From JBLHKW01 sp047618565 (lineage in GTDB: Bacteria; Planctomycetota; UBA1135; GCA-002686595): a DNA stretch of 6,261 nucleotides. The DNA lies in contig JBLHKW010000224.1 in NCBI GenBank assembly GCA_047618565.1, forward strand, positions 1-6,261. Direction: 5' to 3'. Positions 1 to 5,296 of the stretch are shown here, one piece after another. The position numbers and the translations under genes were made by a program. How positions within the stretch are numbered: the first letter of the stretch is position 1; the number at the start of each line of letters is the position of its first letter. The notes below the pieces were generated by a model that saw only the letters and a program-made list of their open reading frames with translations, was not told the origin of the DNA and searched no databases.

Positions 1-1
1 C

Positions 2-1231
2 TCGATCGAGGATCAGATCCGCGAGGTCGACAAGGTCAAGCGCTCCGCCAACGGCGTGATCCTCGATCCGGTCACGCTCGCGCCCAGCGCCACGATCGGC
101 GAGGCGCGCGAGATCATGGCGAGTCAGCACATCTCCGGCCTGCCGGTGCTCGATGACGATCGCGTGGTCGGGATCTTGACCCGTCGCGATTGCCGCTTCC
201 ACGCCGAGAACTCGACCCCCGTGGGGGAGATCATGACCTCGGAGGGGCTCGTGACTGCGCCCGTGGGCACCTCGCTCGAGGCGGCCCGCGTGCTGCTCCA
301 TCGCCACAAGGTCGAGAAGCTTATCATCCTCGACGATCAGCACCGCCTGAAGGGGCTGATCACGATGAAGGACCTGAACATGCTGTCGGCCTTCCCGAAC
401 TCGGCCTTCGACACGCGCGGCCGGCTGCGCGTCGGCGCGGCCGTCGGTACCAAGGATTTCACGCGCGCGGAGGGCCTGGTGGATGCGGGCGTGGACGTGC
501 TCGTTGTGGATACAGCCCACGGCCATAGTGCCGGGGTCATGGACACCGTGCGCCAGTTGAAGAAGACTCTCGACGTGGATGTCGTGGCCGGCAACGTGGC
601 CACCGCCGCTGCGGGTAAGGCGCTGGTCGAGGCCGGCGTCGACGGCGTCAAGGTCGGCATCGGCCCGGGCTCCATCTGCACGACGCGCATCATCGCCGGC
701 ATCGGCGTGCCCCAGTTCACGGCTATCTCCAACGTGGCCGAGGCTTTGCGCGGAACGGGCGTGCCCGTCATCGCCGACGGCGGCATTCGCTTCTCGGGCG
801 ACATCACCAAGGCGCTCGCGGCCGGGGCCTCGAGCGTGATGCTCGGCAGCCTGTTCGCGGGCCTCGAGGAGAGCCCGGGCGAGACGTTCCTGTACCAGGG
901 CCGTTCGTTCAAGGCCGTGCGTGGAATGGGCTCCGTGGGCGCCATGCAGGAGGGTTCGAAGGAGCGCTACCGCCAGGGCGCGGTGACGGATCCGGAAAAG
1001 CTGGTCCCCGAGGGCATCGAGGGCATGGTTCCGTACCGTGGACGCCTCTCGCCCTTCGTACATCAGATGTGCGGCGGCGTTCGCGCCGGGATGGGTTATT
1101 GCGGGGCGCGCACCATCACCGAGCTCTGGGAGAAGGCACAGTTCATCCGAATCACGTCCGCGGGGGTCAAGGAGAGCCATCCGCACGACGTGTCAATCAC
1201 CAAGGAATCCTCCAACTACGCCGCCGGATGA
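2..1231 (+). CDS. guaB: IMP dehydrogenase, 5'-truncated by window edge
   Basis: Cytoplasmic IMP dehydrogenase, which oxidises IMP to XMP with NAD+, the first committed step of guanine nucleotide synthesis. The frame is open from base 2 with no start, so the gene begins upstream; 409 residues are visible. Matching the catalytic Cys here (visible residue 226, codon 677-679, in GSICTTR) to Cys305 of the E. coli enzyme implies about 79 missing residues. In order: the family signature KVKRSANGVILDPVTL, a CBS domain (about 24-65), a second CBS domain (about 74-128), then the return of the TIM barrel with GNVAT, IGPGSICTTR, DGGIRFSGD and GMGSVGAMQ. The catalytic flap Arg-Tyr pair is at visible 322-323 (KERY), matching E. 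coli Arg401-Tyr402 with the same offset. The C-terminus is complete. The GTG at 56 is an internal Val codon, not the start. It overlaps guaA by four bases. No truncation or frameshift is seen within the visible part. Confidence 0.97.
   Translation, partial: SIEDQIREVDKVKRSANGVILDPVTLAPSATIGEAREIMASQHISGLPVLDDDRVVGILTRRDCRFHAENSTPVGEIMTSEGLVTAPVGTSLEAARVLLHRHKVEKLIILDDQHRLKGLITMKDLNMLSAFPNSAFDTRGRLRVGAAVGTKDFTRAEGLVDAGVDVLVVDTAHGHSAGVMDTVRQLKKTLDVDVVAGNVATAAAGKALVEAGVDGVKVGIGPGSICTTRIIAGIGVPQFTAISNVAEALRGTGVPVIADGGIRFSGDITKALAAGASSVMLGSLFAGLEESPGETFLYQGRSFKAVRGMGSVGAMQEGSKERYRQGAVTDPEKLVPEGIEGMVPYRGRLSPFVHQMCGGVRAGMGYCGARTITELWEKAQFIRITSAGVKESHPHDVSITKESSNYAAG
1228..1231 (+). promoter_or_regulatory. 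ATGA stop-start overlap coupling guaB to guaA
   Basis: The guaA ATG (1228-1230) shares bases with the guaB TGA (1229-1231). Only GCCGG lies immediately upstream of the ATG, with no usable Shine-Dalgarno; the nearest purine run, AAGGA at 1202-1206, is over 20 bases away. Termination-reinitiation is therefore the likely way guaA is translated, which would tie the amounts of the two enzymes together. The overlap is seen directly; coupling is inferred. Confidence 0.8.
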
Positions 1232-2790
1232 GTGCACAACAGTCGGATTCCCCGCGCGGGATCCTGATCGTCGACCTGGGTACTCAGTACGCACAGCTGA
1301 TCGCACGCAGCGTGCGCGAGGCCGCCACGTGGTGTGAGATCGCTCCGCCTCGAACCGCGCTCGAGACGGCGCGGCGCATGAACCTGGGTGGCGTGATCCT
1401 CTCGGGCGGTCCGGCCTCGGTGTACGCGCCGGATGCGCCTGACGTGCCCGCCGAGCTACTCGAGCTGGGCGTGCCCGTGCTCGGGATCTGTTACGGAATG
1501 CAATGGATGTGTCGCACACTGGGCGGCGAGGTCCAGGGCAGTGGCGAGCGCGAGTTCGGCCACACCGAGATCGAGGTGCGCAACTCCAGCGGTCTCTTCA
1601 GCGGCATCGAGGGGCGCAGCGTCGTCTGGATGAGCCACGGTGACAAGGTTGCGCAGCTGCCCTCGGGCTTCACGACCTACGCCGACTCCGGCTCCTGCGA
1701 ACACGCTGCCGTGGGCGATCCCGGCCGCGGTTTCTTCGGCGTGCAGTTCCACCCCGAGGTCAGCCATACCGAACGCGGCGGCGACATCCTGCGCAACTTC
1801 CTCGACCACGTGTGCAAGATGCCGCGCGACTGGCAGGCGGATTCCATCGTCGAGCGCGAGATCGCCAAGGTGCACGAGATCGTGGGCGAGAGCGGCGAGG
1901 TCGTCCTCGGCCTCTCGGGCGGCGTCGACAGCGCGGTCGCGGCGGCACTCGTGCATCGCGCCATCGGAGATCGCCTGCACTGCATCTTTGTGGACAACGG
2001 GCTGCTGCGTAAAGGCGAGCGCGCGATCGTCGAGAGCGAGTTCCGGGAGCACCTGGGCCTCGACCTGACCACGGTCGACGCGACCGATCGCTTCCTCAGC
2101 AGCCTCGTGGGCGTCACGGATCCAGAGCTCAAGCGCAAGCGTATCGGGCATGACTTCATCGATGTCTTCCGGGAGGAAGCCACTCGTTTCCAGAATGCAC
2201 GTTTCCTGGGGCAGGGCACCCTGTATCCGGACGTGATCGAGTCGGTTGCCGTACACGGCGGCAACACGGCCGTGATCAAGAGCCACCACAACGTCGGAGG
2301 CCTGCCGGACGACCTCGACATGGAGCTGGTCGAGCCCCTGCGCGAGCTCTTCAAGGACGAGGTGCGCGCCATCGGGCGCTTCCTCGGTCTGGACGAGCGC
2401 ATCGTCTCACGTCAGCCGTTCCCGGGTCCGGGCCTGGCCGTGCGCATCGTGGGCGAGGTGACGCCGGAGCGTTGCGAGCTGCTGCGCGAGGCGGACCACA
2501 TCGTCACGAGCGAGATCGAGAAGGCCGGCGCCGAGAAGGGGTTGTGGCAGTACTTTGCCGCGCTTCTGCCGGTCAAGTCGGTCGGCGTCATGGGCGATGC
2601 GCGCACCTACGAGAGCGCCTGTTGCCTGCGTATCGTCGAGTCGGTCGACGGGATGACCGCCGACTGGAGCTACCTGGACCGCGACCTCTTGCGCCGCATC
2701 TCGAACCGCATCATCAACGAGGTGCGCGGCTTCAACCGGGTCGTGCTCGACATCAGCTCCAAGCCGCCCTCGACCATCGAATGGGAGTGA
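1228..2790 (+). CDS. guaA: GMP synthase (glutamine-hydrolysing)
   Basis: Makes GMP from XMP, ATP and glutamine in the cytoplasm, directly after the guaB reaction. At 520 residues it is close to the family norm (about 525). The class I glutamine amidotransferase domain (about 11-195) has the nucleophile Cys88 in GICYGMQ and the His175/Glu177 pair in VQFHPEV. The ATP-pyrophosphatase domain has the P-loop SGGVDS at 230-235, followed by VDNGLLRKGE and FLGQGTLYPDVIES. The C-terminal dimerisation domain has RQPFPGPGLAVRI, the segment GVMGDARTYE and the family C-terminus KPPSTIEWE. The start was chosen at 1228 because it overlaps the guaB stop and places GILIVDLGTQY at the expected N-terminus; the open frame upstream to 1069 only reads through guaB out of frame. 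A small oddity is ACCLRIVES where many homologues have AVALRAVTS; this is not an active-site residue that I know of. It ends 31 bases before the convergent propeller gene. Confidence 0.98.
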   Translation: MSAQQSDSPRGILIVDLGTQYAQLIARSVREAATWCEIAPPRTALETARRMNLGGVILSGGPASVYAPDAPDVPAELLELGVPVLGICYGMQWMCRTLGGEVQGSGEREFGHTEIEVRNSSGLFSGIEGRSVVWMSHGDKVAQLPSGFTTYADSGSCEHAAVGDPGRGFFGVQFHPEVSHTERGGDILRNFLDHVCKMPRDWQADSIVEREIAKVHEIVGESGEVVLGLSGGVDSAVAAALVHRAIGDRLHCIFVDNGLLRKGERAIVESEFREHLGLDLTTVDATDRFLSSLVGVTDPELKRKRIGHDFIDVFREEATRFQNARFLGQGTLYPDVIESVAVHGGNTAVIKSHHNVGGLPDDLDMELVEPLRELFKDEVRAIGRFLGLDERIVSRQPFPGPGLAVRIVGEVTPERCELLREADHIVTSEIEKAGAEKGLWQYFAALLPVKSVGVMGDARTYESACCLRIVESVDGMTADWSYLDRDLLRRISNRIINEVRGFNRVVLDISSKPPSTIEWE

Positions 2791-2821
2791 GCGGCGCGCG
2801 AGTCGAGACCGGCCCCGCGGG

Positions 2822-3943
2822 CTACTTCCCGAATCGCACGCAGTAGACCGGGGGCAGGTGCCCCGAGATCTGCGCGAACGAGTCGCCCTGGTCCTCGGTG
2901 ACGAAGAGCGCGCCCGTCGTGCTTCCGAAGGCCAGGCGCTCGCCGCTGCCGTCGATGTCGAGACAGTGGCGGTAGACCAGATCGTAGGCGTGTTCCTGCG
3001 GCAGGCCGTTGCGCAGGATGTCGAATGACTTGCCGCCGTCGCGCGTGCGCGTCACGACCACCTGGCCGTTGGATGGATAGCGCGCCTGGTCCTTGATCGC
3101 GGGCACGAACCAGGCCGTATCCGCGTCGTCCGGGTGGACCGCGACGGCGAAGCCGAACGCCGATGGCTCGACGTCGGTGACCTCCTCCCAGTGGCCGCAG
3201 CCGCGCGTGGTGCGGAAGATGCCACAGTGGTGCTGTGTCCACATGCTGTCCGGCGCGCTCGGGCAGGCCACGATCAGGTGCGGGTCCTGACTGTCGGGTA
3301 CCATGGCCTGCTCGGGCGGTAGGAAGTCGGCGCGCATACCCTGGGCGCCCTGGGCCCAGGTCTCACCGTCATCGCGGGTCTCCCAGACGCCGCCGCAGGA
3401 GATGCCGAGGACGACGTGCCGGCCGTCTCGCGGGTCGACCAGGATCGAGTGGATGGCGGGGAAGTCCGTTCCGCCGCCGAACCACTTCTTGCGGTCCGGG
3501 TGATCCCACAGGGAGCGCACGAGTTGCCAGGTGCGCCCGCCGTTATCGGAGCGGAACAGCCCGCCGGGGATCGTGCCACACCACATGCGGCCGGCTTGAT
3601 CCGGCGTGCCGTGCGCGAAGGCCCAGACGGCCTTGGTGGTCCACGGGATCGGAGTTCCCTTGAACATGTCCATGTCGACCGTCCCCTCGGGCTGCTCCGG
3701 ATACTTCGGAGCCTCGGTCTCGGTCCAGGTCTCACCCGAGTCCTCGGACAGGTGCGTCTTCACTCCGAAGTGGCCCAGGTCGAGCGCCACATGGACGCGT
3801 CGGCCGCCGGGCTCGGAATGCACGAGCGTGACCGGGTCGCCAAGGAAGTCCGTGCGCGTGATCGACCAGGACGCGTTCGCGCCGTCGGAACGCTCGACCG
3901 TGAACAGGCCCTTGCGGGTGCCCACGTAGATCCTGTGGCTCAT
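2822..3943 (-). CDS. BNR/Asp-box beta-propeller protein paired with ubiquitin-like gene
   Basis: A 373-residue protein without signal peptide or membrane segment, so probably cytoplasmic. It opens with MSHRIYVGTRKGLFTV, the first blade. Asp-box motifs (S/T-x-D-x-G-x-T/S-W/F) lie at about 66-73, 132-139, 189-196, 300-307 and 349-356. A sixth, degenerate copy at 245-252 has lost its Asp. The spacing fits a beta-propeller of the sialidase/YCF48-like fold. Databases often name such proteins exo-alpha-sialidase or glycosyl hydrolase, but I see no FRIP motif or clear Arg triad, so sialidase activity is not supported. The C-terminal half has a His/Cys-containing stretch (HAYDLVYRHCLDIDG, about 318-332) that I recall as typical of this family. 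ATG at 3941-3943 was chosen because GGGAGGA precedes it and it touches the stop of the MoaD-like gene. The two are almost certainly co-transcribed. Molecular function is unknown. Confidence 0.9.
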   Translation of the reverse strand: MSHRIYVGTRKGLFTVERSDGANASWSITRTDFLGDPVTLVHSEPGGRRVHVALDLGHFGVKTHLSEDSGETWTETEAPKYPEQPEGTVDMDMFKGTPIPWTTKAVWAFAHGTPDQAGRMWCGTIPGGLFRSDNGGRTWQLVRSLWDHPDRKKWFGGGTDFPAIHSILVDPRDGRHVVLGISCGGVWETRDDGETWAQGAQGMRADFLPPEQAMVPDSQDPHLIVACPSAPDSMWTQHHCGIFRTTRGCGHWEEVTDVEPSAFGFAVAVHPDDADTAWFVPAIKDQARYPSNGQVVVTRTRDGGKSFDILRNGLPQEHAYDLVYRHCLDIDGSGERLAFGSTTGALFVTEDQGDSFAQISGHLPPVYCVRFGK

Positions 3944-4213
3944 CTATCCTCCCGAGAGAGCCTGAATGACGTGCAGTTCGCTATCGGGCTCGACCGCGTC
4001 GGAGAGACTGCCGCGATCCGCGATCGGGCCCCCGTCCACGAAGATCATCATGTGCTGCCGCAGCGCGCCTTGATCGTCGAGCACGTAGGTGCGTGCCCCC
4101 GGATGCTCCGAGAAATAGCCCTCGAGAACCTCCCGAACCGTCTGACCGCTCAGACTGCGCTGCGGACACGCGATGTGGCGCTGGATGTTCTGGGTGAAGT
4201 GGAGTGTGACCAA
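3944..4213 (-). CDS. MoaD/ThiS-family ubiquitin-like protein with C-terminal Gly-Gly
   Basis: An 89-residue beta-grasp protein of the sulfur-carrier/ubiquitin-like superfamily. N-terminal strand VTLHFTQNI (2-10), a turn with CP at 16-17, the helix start SGQTVREVLEGYF (22-34), then YVLDDQGALRQHMMIFVDGGPI (43-64), and a final strand ELHVIQALSGG. The end at Gly88-Gly89 is the hallmark of members that are adenylated by an E1-like enzyme and then carry sulfur as thiocarboxylate or are conjugated to targets. No MoaE, ThiG or E1-like gene is adjacent, so a role in molybdopterin or thiamine synthesis is not implied; pairing with the propeller gene suggests a separate role. Start: TTG at 4211-4213, with GGGAAGG nine bases upstream. 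The frame is open back to a stop at 4241-4243 but contains no ATG or GTG. It is first in the two-gene unit, and its stop directly touches the next ATG. Confidence 0.88.
   Translation of the reverse strand: MVTLHFTQNIQRHIACPQRSLSGQTVREVLEGYFSEHPGARTYVLDDQGALRQHMMIFVDGGPIADRGSLSDAVEPDSELHVIQALSGG
3947..3953 (-). promoter_or_regulatory. Ribosome binding site of propeller gene, inside upstream Gly-Gly codons
   Basis: On the minus strand the sequence reads GGGAGGA, then TAG, then ATG. GGAGG is a strong Shine-Dalgarno core four bases before the ATG at 3943. It is formed from the GGA GGA codons for Gly88-Gly89 of the ubiquitin-like protein, so one stretch encodes the functional tail and drives translation of the partner gene. 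Confidence 0.85.
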
Positions 4214-4309
4214 GGTGGATGACCTTCCCGTGCGGTCAGTCTATTCGCTGCGGCTTCGTCCAGGAAAGGCATCCCTGGGGCGGCGCCGATTTGGCGTTAG
4301 GATTACGCC
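4214..4309. other. Divergent intergenic spacer
   Basis: A 96-base spacer between the divergently read MoaD-like gene and the lipoprotein gene; it must hold the leaders, and presumably the promoters, of both. Only the two ribosome binding sites and a small hairpin at its right end are clear. A weak sigma70-like pair for the minus strand (TTCCTG at 4261-4266, TAGACT at 4238-4243, spacing 17) matches the -35 consensus too poorly to call. Confidence 0.5.
4223..4229 (-). promoter_or_regulatory. Ribosome binding site supporting the TTG start
   Basis: GGGAAGG on the minus strand, nine bases before TTG at 4213. It is the only good Shine-Dalgarno in the open part of this frame and decides the start in favour of the rare codon TTG. 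Confidence 0.7.
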
Positions 4310-4310
4310 A
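4292..4310 (+). promoter_or_regulatory. Ribosome binding site in the loop of a small start-codon hairpin
   Basis: AGGA at 4299-4302 lies seven bases before the ATG at 4310 and supports that start. It sits in a seven-base loop (TAGGATT) flanked by TGGCGT (4292-4297) and ACGCCA (4305-4310), a perfect six-pair stem that includes the A of the start codon. An overlapping alternative stem pairs CGCC (4284-4287) with GGCG (4293-4296), and the two cannot form together. The pairings are seen in the sequence; a regulatory role is speculation. Confidence 0.5.
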
Positions 4311-5191
4311 TGCAATTGCCAGATCGTAGATCTGCTCGAAGGCCCAGGTGCGCGACCCTGCTCCTGGCCTTACCGCTTCTGGGCGGCTGCGCCAGCCTTC
4401 CTCCCGAGCCGGAGAACCCCATCACGCACCACGCCGAGTGGGGGACGGCCAGCGCCAGCACGGTGGCCGATATCGCGCGCCTGAGCGATGCCGTCGAGCA
4501 AGCCCTCGTGGTGCTACGGCCCTTGCCGGGGTTCGTGGATCGGCCGCTGCGCATGCACATGGTCAAGCAACTCGAGCGTCGCTGGGCGGGGCTGACCGTG
4601 ACCCGGGACGACGGCGCTGGCTACGTGTTGATCGATAGCGGTACGGCCAACCTGCCTTCGATCGTGGCCCACGAGCTCGTGCATTTTTACTTTCGCGAGT
4701 CGAACAGCCGCTTTCCGCAGCTCGTCCAGGAGGGCGCCTGCGAGCTACTGGCGCACCGCGTTTTCGAGGATGACCGGGCCCGCGATCAGCGCTGCATCTC
4801 GGCGGCGCTCAGTTATCTGAGGCGCTACACCTTGCAGGTCGACCTGTCCGAGCCGAGCGCCATCCTCGGGTTCTACTACAAGGACGTACCGACCATCGAG
4901 CAGGCCATGCAGCTCGATGCGCGCGAGTACCTGGAGGCCGACGCACGCGCTCTCGATGCCTTCTACGGTCTCGGCTGGATGATCGTGTCCAGTATCGGCT
5001 ACGAGGAACTCTACAGTCTGGCCGAGCGCCTGGGGGCCACGGAGGCGCGGCCGGTGGCGCCCGCGCTGATCCTGACCGCAGCGGGCATCGACCCGATGGA
5101 CGACACCTCCGTGCGGCGCGGGTTCGCGCGCATGTTCGGCCTGCCCGACGCCGACGGCGACGCGCCGATCACGATCCACCTCTCCGACTGA
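4310..5191 (+). CDS. Outer-membrane lipoprotein with HEXXH zincin-type peptidase motif
   Basis: A 293-residue exported protein. The signal peptide has an Arg-rich n-region (to Arg13), a hydrophobic core 15-24 and the lipobox LGGC with Cys27. Ala28 at +2 does not retain lipoproteins in the inner membrane, so outer-membrane placement facing the periplasm is likely. The mature part carries VAHELVHFYF, in which His121-Glu122-x-x-His125 is the zinc-binding HEXXH motif. It is followed by LVQEGACELLAHR, in which Glu141 or Glu145 could be the third zinc ligand, as in the EGxxE element of gluzincin (peptidase MA) proteins. This predicts a zinc metallopeptidase; the substrate is unknown and I do not recognise a named family. 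The start is supported by AGGA seven bases upstream and by the signal peptide beginning there. It stands alone, divergent from the ubiquitin-like pair and convergent with the beta-helix gene. The stop is followed at once by the palindromic repeat. The function is inferred from motifs only. Confidence 0.88.
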   Translation: MQLPDRRSARRPRCATLLLALPLLGGCASLPPEPENPITHHAEWGTASASTVADIARLSDAVEQALVVLRPLPGFVDRPLRMHMVKQLERRWAGLTVTRDDGAGYVLIDSGTANLPSIVAHELVHFYFRESNSRFPQLVQEGACELLAHRVFEDDRARDQRCISAALSYLRRYTLQVDLSEPSAILGFYYKDVPTIEQAMQLDAREYLEADARALDAFYGLGWMIVSSIGYEELYSLAERLGATEARPVAPALILTAAGIDPMDDTSVRRGFARMFGLPDADGDAPITIHLSD

Positions 5192-5201
5192 GGACGGCCT
5201 G

Positions 5202-5296
5202 CTAGCCCGGATAATTCATGAAGCGCGAGCCGAATCGACGGCGAAGCCGGCCGGTCGTCGCGTTTGGGCCGCGTCTTCATGAATTATTCGGGCTAG
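5202..5296. repeat. Long inverted-repeat (MITE/REP-like) palindromic element
   Basis: The arms start and end with CTAG. The left arm begins CTAGCCCGGATAATTCATGA (5202-5221); the right arm, read on the other strand, begins CTAGCCCGAATAATTCATGA. The arms pair over 22 bases (5202-5223 with 5275-5296) with a single G:T at 5210/5288, then continue after a one-base bulge at 5274 (CGCG with CGCG). A second inner stem pairs CGACG (5236-5240) with CGTCG (5256-5260). Outside, GGACGGCC (5192-5199) can pair with GGCCGGTCC (5297-5305) through small bulges. It is non-coding and sits between two convergent genes. The A+T-rich core ATAATTCATGAA contrasts with the surroundings. It resembles a miniature inverted-repeat transposable element, with TA or CTAG as a possible target duplication. 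Neither can be proved, because the site is itself palindromic. There is no T-tract, so it is not a standard intrinsic terminator, but as RNA it could block or stabilise both 3' ends. Confidence 0.85.

Noticed and set aside
1069..1227. Extended N-terminus for guaA
   Set aside because: It would read through the guaB end out of frame with low-complexity Arg-rich sequence; the ATG at 1228 gives the normal family length and N-terminus.
1456..2289. Long open frame (277 codons) on the minus strand inside guaA
   Set aside because: It lies wholly antisense to a GMP synthase with all motifs intact, has biased Ala/Asp/Glu composition typical of shadow frames in GC-rich DNA, and shows no recognisable domain.
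2791..2821. Intrinsic terminator between guaA and the propeller gene
   Set aside because: Only a loopless CCCGCGGG palindrome is present, with no usable hairpin and no T-tract on either strand.
2822..3943. Sialidase (neuraminidase) function for the propeller
   Set aside because: Asp-boxes mark the fold only; no FRIP motif, Arg triad or signal peptide is visible.
3944..4213. Naming the small protein MoaD or ThiS
   Set aside because: The fold and Gly-Gly end fit, but no MoaE, ThiG or other cofactor-pathway gene is nearby and the partner is a propeller, so a symbol would overstate the evidence.
3416..4222. Long open frame (268 codons) on the plus strand
   Set aside because: It is antisense to both the propeller and ubiquitin-like genes, whose homology and ribosome binding sites support the minus strand; it has no recognisable domain.
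4238..4266. Sigma70-like promoter for the ubiquitin-like gene (TTCCTG, 17-base spacer, TAGACT)
   Set aside because: The -35 box matches only two of six consensus bases; this is expected by chance.
5202..5296. Rho-independent bidirectional terminator
   Set aside because: The hairpin is much longer than usual and is not followed by a run of T on either strand; a mobile or REP-like repeat explains it better.
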